DNA of 64,000 bases from Astrothelium macrocarpum. Its lineage: Eukaryota; Ascomycota; Dothideomycetes; Trypetheliales; Trypetheliaceae. The translations under genes and the position numbers were made by a program. Every line of letters begins with the position of its first letter. Position 1 is the stretch's first letter. The notes beneath the pieces were generated by a model. It was not told the DNA's origin, searched no databases, and was given only the letters and a program-made list of their open reading frames with translations. Positions 10,696 to 21,745 of this stretch are shown here, one piece after another. The stretch lies in assembly GCA_021030915.1 (NCBI GenBank), contig JAGEMR010000002.1:1-64000 (forward strand), in the 5' to 3' direction.

Positions 10696-11535
10696 ATGGC
10701 TGAGAAATCCCACGAGTCCCCCAAGAAGCGTTCGCCGTCGATCAAGAGCCATTGGCTTCGCAGACAGCTTACTCGTGCTTCAGTCGCGCTTCTGAAGGAT
10801 CGGCGCCCTCGATCTGGCTCCGTGTTGTTTCTGACGCCTACTCTTTGCGTCAAATATGGCCCCACACAACACATCGCAGAAGCCTTTGCTATGCAATACA
10901 TCGCATCTCATACTTCAATCCCAGTCCCAAAAATTCACTGTGCTTTCGAGCGCAAAGGTATCACATATATTGTCATGTCCAGATTACCAGGCATAAGCAT
11001 AGCTGAGGCCTGGCATACGAGAACAGACGGGTCCAAAGCACAATTGCTCGAGCAGTTGAAGAGATATGTCGACGAGATGCGGAACTTGGACCAACCGCGA
11101 CCAGGCGTTGTGGAGGGACTGGGTGGGACAAAGCTATTCGACCCTAAAATACCTCAAGGAAGCGAAGGATTTGGGCCTTTTGAATCAATACGAGATTTTC
11201 ATTTGTTCTTGCGTCATGGGGTTTCTGAATCGTCTCCGGAATATCAAGAAATTGACGATCTGGTCGATTGGCAGGACAACGAAGCCAATCAGTACAACAC
11301 ATGCTTTACACATGGCGATTTGTGTAGTACTAACATCCTGGTGGATGGCAACAAGATATCTGGGATCGTGGACTGGGAATCGTCTGGCTGGTTGCCAGAG
11401 TATTGGGAGTTTACGTCGGCATGGAACGTCAATATGTACAACGTCTTCTGGCGATTTGAACTGGAAAAGTTCCTTCATCCGTATACGGAAGAGGTGGAAA
11501 TGGAGCACGTTCGATTGAAGCACTTCGGCGAGTAG
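10696..11535 (+). CDS. APH/choline-kinase-fold phosphotransferase
   Basis: Single-exon protein of 279 residues with the aminoglycoside-phosphotransferase (kinase-like) fold abundant in filamentous fungi. The catalytic loop THGDLCSTNILVD (about residues 206-218) carries the Asp and Asn, and GIVDWESSGWLPEYWEF supplies the metal-binding Asp. Upstream, YIVMSRLPGISIAEAW is the hinge region typical of this family. The Lys-rich N-terminal 25 residues precede a compact N-lobe. The substrate is unknown; in fungi these proteins are rarely tied to antibiotic resistance. It stands alone on its strand with no obvious partner. Confidence 0.85.
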   Translation: MAEKSHESPKKRSPSIKSHWLRRQLTRASVALLKDRRPRSGSVLFLTPTLCVKYGPTQHIAEAFAMQYIASHTSIPVPKIHCAFERKGITYIVMSRLPGISIAEAWHTRTDGSKAQLLEQLKRYVDEMRNLDQPRPGVVEGLGGTKLFDPKIPQGSEGFGPFESIRDFHLFLRHGVSESSPEYQEIDDLVDWQDNEANQYNTCFTHGDLCSTNILVDGNKISGIVDWESSGWLPEYWEFTSAWNVNMYNVFWRFELEKFLHPYTEEVEMEHVRLKHFGE

Positions 11536-12580
11536 TCGATTGTGTTTGCGGAATCCTCGAACTTGCAAAGAATCGGTCAGACTTCCTGACACCACCTGGT
11601 GACGAAACCACGTCTCATCTATCATCATTTTCGCGCATAATCCAACAGGCAACTGCTCCACGGTTCAACTTGTGGTTGTCATACGAATTTCTACGGTGGT
11701 TTCTTTATTGACAAAGAAAAAGGAGGGTCACGTTGTTGAGCGGTGGTGCCCGTGGTCAACAATTCTACAGCATCTGCATTTCTTATACATATTTCTATTG
11801 CGATTTCTCAAAACCCCGTTTTCTAGAGGAAACCAGTACTCTGAATGCAACAGACAAAGTCCGGGTGTATTTTACAATTCTGGGTTGCATGGCTATTATC
11901 GATTTTTATTATTTCTGGTTCCAATTTCAAGCTCAAGTTCAAGTTCGAGTTTTGACTCGTGCTTGCAAACTGGTACGAACTGCGACGGACTGGGTGCCCA
12001 TCATATAAGAGTCCTGGTAAAAGGTCCAACGCAGCTTGTCAATCTCGTTCAACTTGCGATGGTACTGACAATATTTACTTGTAGATTTCGAGTTTTTACG
12101 AAGAGACACCGAAGAACCTCTGGATTTGAGATGTCTGTATGGGCTGTCGATGCATTCGCTTTCGCTTGAGGAAGGTTGCACCTTACGGTTAGTGCGCCAT
12201 TATTCCATCTTTGCACAGAACATATCTTGACCAACAGTACTAGATGAAGATTGATTACTTTGTAGGCGCAACAAGGCACATGAAAAATCGGAATAGATAC
12301 CTGATAGACAGTAGTAGACACTGATGCTCTTTGACCGCTAGTTCAACAATACGACTCTGACCATTTCAGGAATGAAGTCAATTCTACACCGCCCGGAGTA
12401 AATATGTGATTGCACGCATTGATATGCACATATTATTGCAAAAACAGATCGCCCTAACGAAACGTGTAACGTCACTTACCCTACTCTGCCCTCGTCAATG
12501 CAGTGTACACCGAATGGACAGTCTTAGTCACGTGGGTGCGCAGCTGAAAGTGAGCCTCTAAACAATTAGGCAGCGGTTAA
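11536..12580. other. Intergenic
   Basis: About one kilobase without a supported gene. It contains an imperfect run of AAGTTC/AAGCTC hexamers at about 11927-11950. It should include the APH-like 3' UTR and the promoter of the next gene on the same strand. Confidence 0.5.
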
Positions 12581-13204
12581 ATGTCTCATCCGCTTATCGT
12601 AACCAAAGCTGGTCCCAATCAATCAGTTGACTTCCGAGAAGCAATGAGGAACAAGCCCAGACTTTGTCTAGCGTTGTACGCCCGACCAAAACATCCTGGA
12701 ACATATGACTATGCACTGCTCGTTTGTCCCAAGGATCTGGGATTGGTGGCAGACAAATACTATGTGGAGAATGGGAGCAAAATCAACGAGGTTTCTCTCA
12801 AATCACCGATGCAATCGTGGAAGTACGGGTGGAGCAGGATAGAAGATCTGACAGAAGACCCACTCCTGCTTGCCCGCTGTATCATCGCAAAAGTGCTGAA
12901 GCCAGAGTTCATTGATGGGGTTCTGCGAAGGGTGCCCCTATACCCAACGCTGCGGAACCCGAATCAGGACGGGAATGAAGTTTCGACGTGCGTCAGCTGG
13001 ATCCACCTGGCGCTGGCAAAGCTCCGCGATGCAGGAGTCATCTCTCGGCTCGAGCCCTGGGAATCGATTCGAGGTCGGGCAGTACGCTATGTGGAGCAGA
13101 AGAAGATGGCAGGGAGATGGGAGGGAGATGGCAGAGCTGCGAATCGCTCGGTGCCGACGCTCGAGCTTCTCGGACCTCAGCCCAACTCCGAGGTCATGCC
13201 GTGA
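12581..13204 (+). CDS. Small conserved fungal protein (DUF6914-like)
   Basis: A 207-residue intronless protein with no catalytic motif I recognise. Residues 27-50 (PRLCLALYARPKHPGTYDYA then LLVCPKD) and the later ARCIIAKVLKP and CVSWIHLALAKLRDAG segments resemble small fungal proteins grouped under DUF6914; that name is from memory and unverified. No signal peptide or membrane segment is seen, and the last 40 residues look disordered. Its stop codon lies only 146 bp before the GILT start on the same strand, so the GILT promoter must be very short or overlap this gene. Confidence 0.7.
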   Translation: MSHPLIVTKAGPNQSVDFREAMRNKPRLCLALYARPKHPGTYDYALLVCPKDLGLVADKYYVENGSKINEVSLKSPMQSWKYGWSRIEDLTEDPLLLARCIIAKVLKPEFIDGVLRRVPLYPTLRNPNQDGNEVSTCVSWIHLALAKLRDAGVISRLEPWESIRGRAVRYVEQKKMAGRWEGDGRAANRSVPTLELLGPQPNSEVMP

Positions 13205-13350
13205 CTTCCAATGCCGCTGACCAACAGTGTCGCATCTCCTCTCTTCCTCTCTTCTGCTCAGTGTCCTTTGGACCTTGTCAGCTTACTCGGGCCTATGCAC
13301 CAGCTGCACACACTGGCTTCTGCATACGCCACCTGGGAACATTGGTCGCC

Positions 13351-14642
13351 ATGTCCGAAAAGTCGCTGCGAAGAAGAGTATTCTATGAGGAGCCTCCGCC
13401 AAAGCCCTTCCAGATTCGCCGACGACGAACGTGGCTCGCCGTGGCCTTGCTGATCGTTGCTTCGGGTTCGACTTTGTACCTACTAGACAGTCTTCCGCCA
13501 TTCAACGCCTCTTCACGAGAATGGGTCTCTCGAAAAACGTCAGAATTTCAGGCCAAGACGATCTCCAAAGTGCCTCTGGAGGCACACATAATGCAAGTGA
13601 CTGAAGATCGGCCAAATGTAGCGATTAATAATTTCGCACAGGTCCAAGTGTCCGGACGCCAAAGATTGTCTCCACGACCTGATCATACCGACAATGGCAA
13701 ATGTTTCAGATAAAGTTGATTTCACATTATCCTTTATTGGGACGTACGTTAGTTCCTCGGAGAATCCGCTTCATCTCAACTGAACCAGTTTTTAGTCCAA
13801 CAGGCGACGATGACGGTGTCGAGTGCAAGCATGGCCCACAAGAATGTTTGGGCAACATTCTCGAGCTCTGCGCTGCCTCCGTCTATCCTGACCCCAAGAT
13901 TTATCTCGGTTTCGCAATGTGCCTGACTGGTCGTTACGAAGAGATACCGCAACGCGAACTTGTGACGGACTGTACATTAGAACATGGTATGGATTTCGAT
14001 AAGCTGAACGACTGTGTCAGTCGGGACGATGGATCATATGGTATCGATCTCTTGAAAGGAAGCGTAGAAAGGACGGCAGATGCTGGGGTCACAAAAAGCT
14101 GTACAGTTCGGCTGAAGAACAAAATTCGGACGATCCGCGATGGAGGCAAATGGAAAGACTATGAGGGCGGCCATGACGTGGATGAGCTGGTCTCGGATAT
14201 TAAAAGAATGTATCAAGCTTCTGACGAAGAATGGGTTCCCCGTAGGGTTCCACAACCTGCAAATGCGAAAGCTTCTAAATCCAAGACCGCCAAGGTACAC
14301 AAACCGACAAATGCTCAAGCTGTGGCCGGCATGGGACCGAAGGAGGATAACACCGCATTATCATCGGTCCATGTTGCGTCTACAGCCCTTGGTATTATTA
14401 AAGATGTCGAGTTTGATCAATCGTTTGACTCCTTTACACCTCCAGAATCTGCGACAATACTTGAGGCTCTCACTGTTACCACTCCGTCCTCGATGCTGTC
14501 GATATCCTCTGTCGATGAACTTACTGTAACAACGCCAAGTACAGACCTGACTGCTACTCAAACATCAGACTTGGTAACTACCATACCAACCGAATTTGCC
14601 CCGGCTTCCCAAATACCTGGAGAGGACGAGAAACCGAGGTAG
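13351..14642 (+). CDS. GILT-family thiol reductase with membrane anchor and long tail
   Basis: Member of the gamma-interferon-inducible lysosomal thiol reductase family, expected in the vacuolar or secretory lumen. Exons 13351..13592, 13642..13743 and 13796..14642 give 396 residues. A single hydrophobic segment (about residues 31-52, LAVALLIVASGSTLYLL) after an Arg-rich start suggests a type II membrane protein. The active-site region is KCPDAKDC (Cys84 to Cys90) and the GILT signature C.HG..EC..N....C is intact as CKHGPQECLGNILELC. The first intron appears to be GC-AG. The C-terminal 150 residues are Ser/Thr/Pro-rich and probably disordered or O-glycosylated. The active site reads C-P-D-A rather than CxxC, so reductase activity is uncertain. 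Confidence 0.9.
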
Positions 14643-15026
14643 TTGATTTGGTGGATGGAAAAACAATGCATTTTTAAAAAATTGCATCGGGAGGCGTCGT
14701 TGGAAAACAATTGGTTGTCGTAGGATCTGTACAGGAGTGCATGGATTCTCTAATCAGTTCATATCGAGATACCCCAATTATTGTTCTCTGCCGTTCTAAA
14801 CGCCTTGCTATAAGTCTGACGAAGATTTCTGCCAACATATTCACCCCATCTACTAAGCCAAACAATGCTGATCGTGCAACAAGGAAAGTCCGGGCATTTG
14901 CGGCCACTTCCAGACCTCACAGGTGCTTCTGGGTACGTGGAAAGGATGGTTATAGTGCTCCGAGCATGACACAATCGTCTTCAGTGATGACACCCTCATG
15001 CCTCCCACATCCGCACTGATTTAACT
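14643..15026. other. Intergenic, convergent gene ends
   Basis: Lies between the convergent GILT and NECAP genes. No gene or repeat supported. Confidence 0.55.
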
Positions 15027-15884
15027 TCATTGAAACTCTCCAAATTCTCCATCGTCGAAGCCCATGTCTTGTGCCTCCGGTTTCTCCTTCTCCTGAACCA
15101 AGCCCCTACTTCTTCTCCTTTCTGCCTTGACATCGCTCGCACTTGGTGGTGGTGGTAGAAAAGGCATGGCTGTGCCTCCCCTTGGTCCTGGCGGCGGCGG
15201 CGGCTTTAGTGAGAAGAAAGCCTCCGCATCTTTCTTTTCTCCTTCTACTCGCTCACTGCTGTGGTCTCTCCGGCCCTTATTCCCAATATTGACCGTAATG
15301 GTCTCGCCTTCCTTCAAACTAAAGTCCCTCTTCTCCACCTCCCTCGCCTTTTCCCTCATCCCTACGCTCCTACCCCTTCCCGCTGCCCCAGCTCCCTTGT
15401 GACCCTCACTTTCCATCGCCAACACCTTCCGTGCCTCCTGCAGCGCAATACCAAAATCCAACGCCTCGCCCCGCTCCATGAATCCAAGTCCTAACGTTGC
15501 CTTCCGTCCACCTTCACCAACCACGCGCACTGCAAAGAAGCGTGAGCTATCCGTCGCAGGCTCGACTACCGCCGCGCTCGTATATGGCGCTCCAGCGAAC
15601 AGCTCGCCCGTCGATGCATCTTCAAGCAAGATGTCGGTGCGGACTGTTTCGCCAGCAGGTGCTGCTGGATTTGGGGTGGCAGTCTCGAGGATGCGTAGGC
15701 GGGCGGTGAAGATGTGTTTGGCGGTCGGGGCAGTTGCGTGAGTCCAGGCTGCGGCCGAGAAGCCTTTGGTGGAGGTAAGGGGAGGGATGGCGTAGACGTG
15801 GACGGCGGGAGTGATGTGGAGGACGCGCTGAATGGCTTCAGGTGGGAGAGGCGCATTGGTGGTGGGATCAAGAGCGATAGACAT
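15027..15884 (-). CDS. NECAP-like endocytic adaptor-associated protein
   Basis: A 285-residue intronless protein whose first about 160 residues match the NECAP PH-like (PHear) domain: AIQRVLHITPAVHVYAIPPL, KGFSAAAWT, FTARLRILE, FFAVRVVGEGGRKATLGLGF and GEALDFGIALQEARKVL. NECAPs bind AP-2/AP-1 appendages during clathrin-coated vesicle formation at the plasma membrane or Golgi. The C-terminal half is proline- and charge-rich (a PPPPPGPRGG stretch) and ends in acidic GFDDGEFGEF, an adaptor-binding type of tail. ATG 15884 is preferred because the domain begins about 10 residues later; an in-frame ATG 48 bases upstream is possible. Confidence 0.9.
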   Translation of the reverse strand: MSIALDPTTNAPLPPEAIQRVLHITPAVHVYAIPPLTSTKGFSAAAWTHATAPTAKHIFTARLRILETATPNPAAPAGETVRTDILLEDASTGELFAGAPYTSAAVVEPATDSSRFFAVRVVGEGGRKATLGLGFMERGEALDFGIALQEARKVLAMESEGHKGAGAAGRGRSVGMREKAREVEKRDFSLKEGETITVNIGNKGRRDHSSERVEGEKKDAEAFFSLKPPPPPGPRGGTAMPFLPPPPSASDVKAERRRSRGLVQEKEKPEAQDMGFDDGEFGEFQ

Positions 15885-16299
15885 AGCGGATGCTACGAGG
15901 CGACGCCTTGATTGATCTAGGGTTTGAGGCAATGTAGGGAACGGATTTGAATCTGTAGCGACTGAGGGTTGACACAGAGCGGCTCCGAGCGTTCATAGTG
16001 CCATTATATTGCCTATGTGCAAGATACCTGGAAAAGTTATGTAGGTCCAGCCAAACTGTAACTGATTTTCAAAAATAAACAGGCTCCAATTGGGCAAATA
16101 GTATGCACAGAGAGGAACGTGGGTAATGCTGCTCAGTGGTGGATGGTTATCGTTTCAATTGTTTCAGACGTGAGCCCCACTTCGAGCTACTGTCGGGCAT
16201 TTGCAGTCATCGGAGAAAAGATGCATGGCAATTTCTCTCTCTCTCCCCCCCCCTCACTCTCTTTCCAACGTCAATTGGACTGTCTCGGTTCATGCAGCC
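15885..16299. promoter_or_regulatory. Divergent promoter region NECAP / eIF2B-alpha
   Basis: Interval between two divergent housekeeping genes. A CT-rich tract (about 16231-16266) precedes the eIF2B-alpha start. No gene seen. Confidence 0.5.
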
Positions 16300-17659
16300 A
16301 TGGCAGAAACCGGCTCTCTTGGTACATATCGCCTACACCTAATATCCAGCAACTCTGTTACATCTACATCTGCACCAAGAATGAACTGACCAAATTACCA
16401 GCGCGCCCCTCTCCCCTCCCATCGAATCCCTCCAACCACCCATTCGACATCGTTGCAACCTACCACACCCTCCTCGCCCACGACCCGGACCTGACCATGC
16501 CAGTCGCCGCCATCGAAGCCCTCGTCCTCTGTCTATCGTCCCATCCAAGCACCACCATCTCCGAAACGCTCGACCTCCTGCACGCCGCGACGCGCACCCT
16601 CAAGGCCCACGTCCCCAACCCTATCAGCCTGAGCGCCGGGACCGACCTTTTCCAGCGGTACCTCGTCACGCAGCTGCACCAGAGCAGGCCCAGTGGCGCC
16701 AGGTCCGCATCGTCCAGTGGCTACCTCGGCCTCGGAGGCGACTTCAATGCCGTTCGCCAGCACCTCTTGTCCAATGGACGGCTGTTCGTCGAGCGCGCAA
16801 AGGCGAGTCGGCAGCGCATTGCGGGCTTTGGCCGGCACTTCATTCGAGATGGCACGACCGTGTTGACGAACGGTGGGAGCCGGGTGGTGGGTGCAGTGTT
16901 GCGGAGCGCAGCGGAGGGCGATGCCAAGAGTGGAGCGGGAGCGGTGCGGTTTCGGGTGGTGTACGTAATGGGGGGGACCCCGGGCGGAGCAGAGGAGGCG
17001 GTCGAGAGGAAGGATGATGTGGAAATGGAGGGCACGAAGACGGTGAAGGCGTTGAGAGCATTGGGTGTGCCAGTGGCGACGATACCGGAGTCGGCGGTGG
17101 CGTATGCGTTGGGCAAAGTGGATATGATGATTGTAGGTGCGGAGGGGGTAGTGGAAAATGGTGGAATCATTTCAAGATTAGGCACATATCAGATGGGCAT
17201 GCTGGCCAAGGCGGCAGGGAAGCCGTTTTACGTCGTGGTGGAGAGTCACAAGTTTGTCAGGCTCTATCCTTTGAGCCAATATGATTTACCCATTGAGCAG
17301 AGGGTTATGGAATTCAAGGTAGGCAAGGATGAAATTGTCGAGGATGAAAAAGTTGGTCAGCCTGAAGGCTTGTTCACCGCCAACGAAGACGAAGGCGTGG
17401 TGATGGACTCGGCAGAGAACCAAAGGGACAGCAATGCTGAGAGGAGCTCCTCAGTGAAAGCCAGCAGTGCCAAGGATGCTGTCGATTTCACAGTAAGTTT
17501 TGGTTGCCCTTCCTTCATTGCACATGATTTCGCTCGGGGAATAATTGAAGGTGCTGATTCTCTCTACAGCCGCCTGATTTGATATCTGGTATTATTACAG
17601 AGAGCGGTGTTTTGACACCAAGCGCTGTCAGCGAAGAGCTCATTAAGATTTGGTTCTGA
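16300..17659 (+). CDS. GCN3: Translation initiation factor eIF2B subunit alpha
   Basis: Regulatory subunit of the eIF2B guanine-nucleotide exchange factor, which senses phosphorylated eIF2. Exons 16300..16321, 16402..17492 and 17570..17659 give 400 residues. The first exon (MAETGSL plus one base) was found by its donor, a CTGAC branch site and frame; it joins to FDIVATYHTLLAHDPDLTMPVAAIEAL. Family landmarks: FIRDGTTVLTNGGSRVV, the Rossmann-like VKALRALGVPVATIPESAVAYALGKVDMMIVGAEGV, ENGGIISRLGTYQ and KPFYVVVESHKFVRLYPL. The last exon supplies the conserved PPDLISGIITESGVLTPSAV end. An insertion of about 60 Ser/Glu-rich residues before the last exon is probably a disordered loop. It converges on sreA. 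Confidence 0.93.
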
Positions 17660-17844
17660 AGGCTCTTCGGCTCAGTTAAAAGCTATCTTACATTCACTCT
17701 GACCGCTACGCGAATTGGCGTTGAAGACCAACCAAATTTCTTGATGTTCGAGAAGAGTCATAACTTTTGATGGCCTGGAAATGTGCCTCCACCAAGACGC
17801 CACGCTCACTAACCAAATCCAAAGTGGGAATTCATGACGTCGTC

Positions 17845-19409
17845 CTACCTAATTTTGTCTATGGCAGCCAGCTCTTTCTCTTTTGCGAGCAGCATCTGAC
17901 GCAGATCCTCGGTCTCTTTTTCCAATTGTGCTCGGCGATCGGCCTTGGCAAACTGGTTCGAAGATTGCACGGCTGCAGCTACACTCAAAGCTGCCAGCGT
18001 AGGATCGAGCGGCTGAGTTGTGGCAGCATCAGAGCCTCCATCGTGTTCAGACATTGAGAATGAACGCTTGCGTGAGTGGGTCTCCCCGTCTAAGAATCGT
18101 TCGCGAGATGAGAACGCACCGGTGAAATCTACAGCAGGAGGAGCGTGTTGCTGCGAAGAAGGGCGATCTTGGGTAACACTGTCTTCTACGCGACCGTCAT
18201 CGGGCGGGAGCGGCGACAGTTGTGGATCTGGGGAGGTGGACATTGTTGCTTGCGCTTGATCTGCAATCGCGGGAACGACACGTTTGCGCCGTTTAATTTC
18301 GCCTTTCTTCATAGCGACGGGTCGGTGACGACCGTGCAGTTTATGGTAGAGACCTGGATATGATGAGAAAACAATTCAGAACACGAAACAAGCTGCATCA
18401 TACCACAAGCATTGCAAATTGTGTGTCCACTTTCATCACGACGCCATAAAGGCGTCACGGTAGTACCGCAATTCTGACATGCCACAACAACATTAGTAGT
18501 ATTTGATGAAATAGCAGGCGATGCCTGGGTGGTAGGGGTAGAGCTTTGCTCCCCGTTGGTCCCTACAGAACTGGCGTTGTCTGTCAACGAGTTCGTTGTA
18601 TGTGCTTGTGCTTGCGCAAGGGCAAATTGTGCGGTTTTTGAAATGCGATTGTTGTAAGCAGGACAACCGTTGCAACCTTCCTTCCCTCCAGTGCCATTAC
18701 ACCGGCCACCGCCGGGACAGGACCCATGGACGGCTTGATCAGCGGCCAGGAATGTTGCTCTAGCGATACTTGAAGATGCAGGTGGAGAAGCTGTGTTCTC
18801 AGAGGGTTGGCTTGCCGCGTCATTCGCTGAAGTTGCCGAACCGGGTGGTTGTGAAGTGCGCTTGAGATTGGTCGGCCGATCCTGATTTCGGGCTTTCAGA
18901 TATAGGCCACAGGCGTTGCAAATTGTCGCTCCAGCAGGAGATCTTCGCCAAAGCGGCGTCCGGGTGGTTGAGCAGTTGCTACAAAAATCAGCAGTTGGTA
19001 CGGTGAAGAAACGTGCAAAGCCATGCCTGCACACTTGCCCGTTGACCGGGGCATTGTTGTTCGAGTTCGGGGAAGATAGCTGGCCAGGTGTTGACGGAGT
19101 CAGAAAGTCATTCTGTGGCTGGCTATCCCTGTCCAGGGTGATTGGGCTGTCCGGGAGGCTATGGTGCTCGGGAGGTCTGGTTCCGTTTACGAGTGGCAAA
19201 GCCGTTGATGTTTCAGGGTCATGAAGGTCCTGCTCGACATGGGCAACCTCCGGCGCTCTGGAACTAAGAGAGGCGCCCTGTGCCAGTTCCCCTAATGAGC
19301 GTGCCAAATCCAGATCCTGCTGAGAGTGCTCGCGTGAAAGACGTGAGGGGAGAGAGGATGACAGAGCCAGCGGGCTTTCACGGTATGCTCCAGCCGTAGT
19401 AACACTCAT
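17845..19409 (-). CDS. sreA: SreA-type GATA repressor of siderophore and iron uptake genes
   Basis: DNA-binding repressor that shuts down siderophore biosynthesis and high-affinity iron uptake when iron is sufficient. Exons 18404..19409 and 17845..18353 (50-bp intron) give 504 residues. Two Cx2Cx17Cx2C GATA fingers (about 143-167 and 312-336) flank a Cys-rich region (CPGGGRCNGTGGKEGCNGC), the arrangement diagnostic of SreA/SRE/URBS1; that region is implicated in iron sensing. The intron falls right after the last Cys of finger 2, and exon 2 supplies LYHKLHGRHRP plus the basic KKGEIKRRKR. A C-terminal coiled coil (LEKETEDLRQMLLAKEKEL) matches fungal orthologues. No siderophore gene is in the window. 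Confidence 0.95.
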
Positions 19410-20262
19410 ATTGGTCAGGAAAGAGACTAGAAAGAGATTCGTCCAGCTTTGTTGAGCCGCCGTTCAACAGGTCAGGACGAACCCATGTAGTGCGATAAAA
19501 GTTGATGTGGGAGCAATATCCAGGAGGCGATGCAACCAAGTGTCAGATGTTTTGGGAAGGCTAGGAGCAGCATATAAATGGCTTGTCCAGTGGGTTGGAG
19601 CAGGGCAGAAGGCCAGGAAGGGGAGCAGATCAAGAGTAGAGCATGGCGAACAGTCAGGATAAGCGATGTGTCGAGGAGTAAGTGAAGCTCGAAGTCTGGG
19701 GAAGGCCGGAGGGATGCAGAGTCGATGACAATACGTCGACGCTGATTTGCTCGATCGCCTTGCCGGCTCTCGGGCCTGCCTCCCTCGCTTCCTCTGCACT
19801 GCACGGCTCGCTCACAGCTTCCCCGGCCAATCAAACCTGTTGAGCTGCAGATCATCCCGAGCGCGTCTGGATGACAAAGACACATGCGAGCTTAGGTGTG
19901 ATGGCATTGCTGATGTCGGTGACTATCGACGCTCCGCGCATTGCTCTAGCTTGCCTGACCCTGGCCGCAGCTTCACATCGTATGCTTCTCTTCCGTTATA
20001 CGTACAACTACTACACATGGACGATCTGGCCCTCCTCCTCTCCAAACAGTATAATACATCAGGCCGTGACAGGCTCGCAGCGGCCCGTATCAAAATCAAG
20101 TAGTCGTTGTAGATGTGTGCGCAACCTTTCTCCGGACCTGTAGCACAGTAAATTTCGCCTGCTTCCTTCCGCATCCCGCCAGCGCCGGTAGCTCTACCGT
20201 CCATTTTCTATTCGCCCAGGTATTTGCTTTGTCGACGAAACAGTGACGCTTCCAAGGACACT
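19410..20262. other. sreA upstream region
   Basis: Holds the sreA promoter and the 3' UTR of TVP15, which is transcribed toward it. GATA cores occur near 19493 (GATAAAA) and 19657 (GGATAAGC), which could serve a GATA factor, but such short sites are expected by chance. No gene is supported. Confidence 0.45.
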
Positions 20263-20970
20263 CTAGACCTGCTCAGCACCCCATCCGGCGTCGGCCTCCC
20301 GCATGTTGGCTGGCGGCTCAATGGAAGGAATGAATTCGAGCACCACATAGCCGATGCCAATGATCCCGATAATCGTGCCAGCCACCCATTTCCACCACAC
20401 GTCACCGACGATGATTGATCCGATGAAAACGTAGACTTTTTCCCGTCAGTTTGTTTGACGTTTTCCATTTGTTATGTATGCACTCACAGATTCCACGGCC
20501 GATGAAGGAGAACATGAACGACGCATATCGGGCAACTTGAGGCGGTATTTGAAATTCTAGCACTCATCTTCAGCAGCCATCCAAGGCAAACTTCGACATC
20601 GCGACATCACGAACCGAGAAGAGCGGTGGCTAAAGGAAGCATAGTATTAGCACACCATTCCAAACGCGATTGGGTTTGCTTATTACCAAGACCAAAGATA
20701 ATCACGTATACCGCGACTACCACGCTCTGGCTGTGTTGATTGTCAACATTCGCTCTTCGTTCTCTCATGCGTGGGTCGGCGCATGACGACAAAACCCCTC
20801 ACATGTGAATTTGCGGCCAGAATTGACCGATGGCCCCGAGGATCATGAAGATTGCCACGGCCAAGTTGACCATACGACTGCCTCGCTGTCAGTGCCTAAT
20901 CTCAACGTCCAAGGAGCTGCGCTGCCTTGCCGCACATGCAGCACGCTTACAATATGTCGGAAAAGTCCAT
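20263..20970 (-). CDS. TVP15: Golgi membrane protein TVP15 (six exons, one of 15 nt)
   Basis: Small tetraspanning late-Golgi protein of the Tvp15/COPI-associated family. Exons from the start: 20951..20970, 20803..20877, 20687..20730, 20615..20629, 20488..20556, 20263..20435, giving 131 residues (yeast is similar in size). The joined frame reads through family landmarks: MDFSDIFRMVNLAVAIFM, QSVVVAVYVIIFGL, LEFQIPPQVARYASFMFSF, IGRGIFYVFIGSII, GYVVLEFIPSIEPP and the end ADAGWGAEQ. All five introns (52-73 bp) have GT-AG ends, and several show clear branch sites such as GTGCTAATA. The 15-nt exon encodes the ATALL step between two introns. Because exons are so short, no long open frame marks this gene. 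Confidence 0.92.
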
Positions 20971-21745
20971 CCCTAATCTTTGTACGCGTTCAATGGAAGA
21001 TTGGTCGTGTGTAGTTTTTCGGGCGCAGGTGCGAGATGAACAGGGTCGCGAGAGATGTTAGGTTGGGAGTTGTAGGCTAGCTCTTCAGACGAAAGCGGCC
21101 GACGACTCGCTTTTCAGGGTCACGTCAGTCTTCTGCCAAGCTGAGCTATCAGAAAGTCGATTGGTCAAAATCAATGGCACCTTCAATTAATCCTTGGCAG
21201 GCTACCTGTTTCATTACTGCTTGCCTCTCACGCCTCTCTGTCCGTGGATAAGTCTCTAATTAATAAAGTTCATTCATTGTTTCACTCCCAATCCACCAAG
21301 CGAAGCTTCAGTACGATGTCGTCCCGCTTAATCTCAACAGTCGAAACTGCTCGTACCATGAATATCTTCTACTATAATCCGTTTCTAAGCTGGGTTTTAT
21401 TGCGGTGACCAACATGATTGTGGGGTTCCCCAGCTTTATTCATCCTATCGAATTCCATCATGAAGCATGGACTAGATTTCAACAGGCTCTGTGCTCGTAG
21501 GAATGCGGTCCATGCAATATTGATCATTGATCATTGATCAATGGCACAATATGAAAGGCGGTATTGATATGTTCAACGTCAACCGTATCCTTTGCGAGTC
21601 ATTTACCTCTTTCAACATGCCGAGAAAATACATAGTAGTCTTGCCTGTGTCACAAAATACAGTTTGTCTTCATGTACCTTGCACTGAACGCCGCCCACGC
21701 AGTGCTGGGATTATTAGGGAAATGCCCGTCCGACACGCTTCCCTC
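20971..21745. promoter_or_regulatory. TVP15 upstream region
   Basis: Non-coding interval holding the TVP15 promoter and the 3' UTR of uS12m, which is transcribed toward it. A direct TTGATCA repeat (TTGATCATTGATCATTGATC) lies near 21520-21541. No gene recognised. Confidence 0.45.

Noticed and set aside
8395..11535. Hexokinase-like and APH-like kinase as an antibiotic-resistance or sugar cluster
   Set aside because: They share only a divergent promoter region; the APH fold is common in fungi and nothing else nearby belongs to such a pathway.
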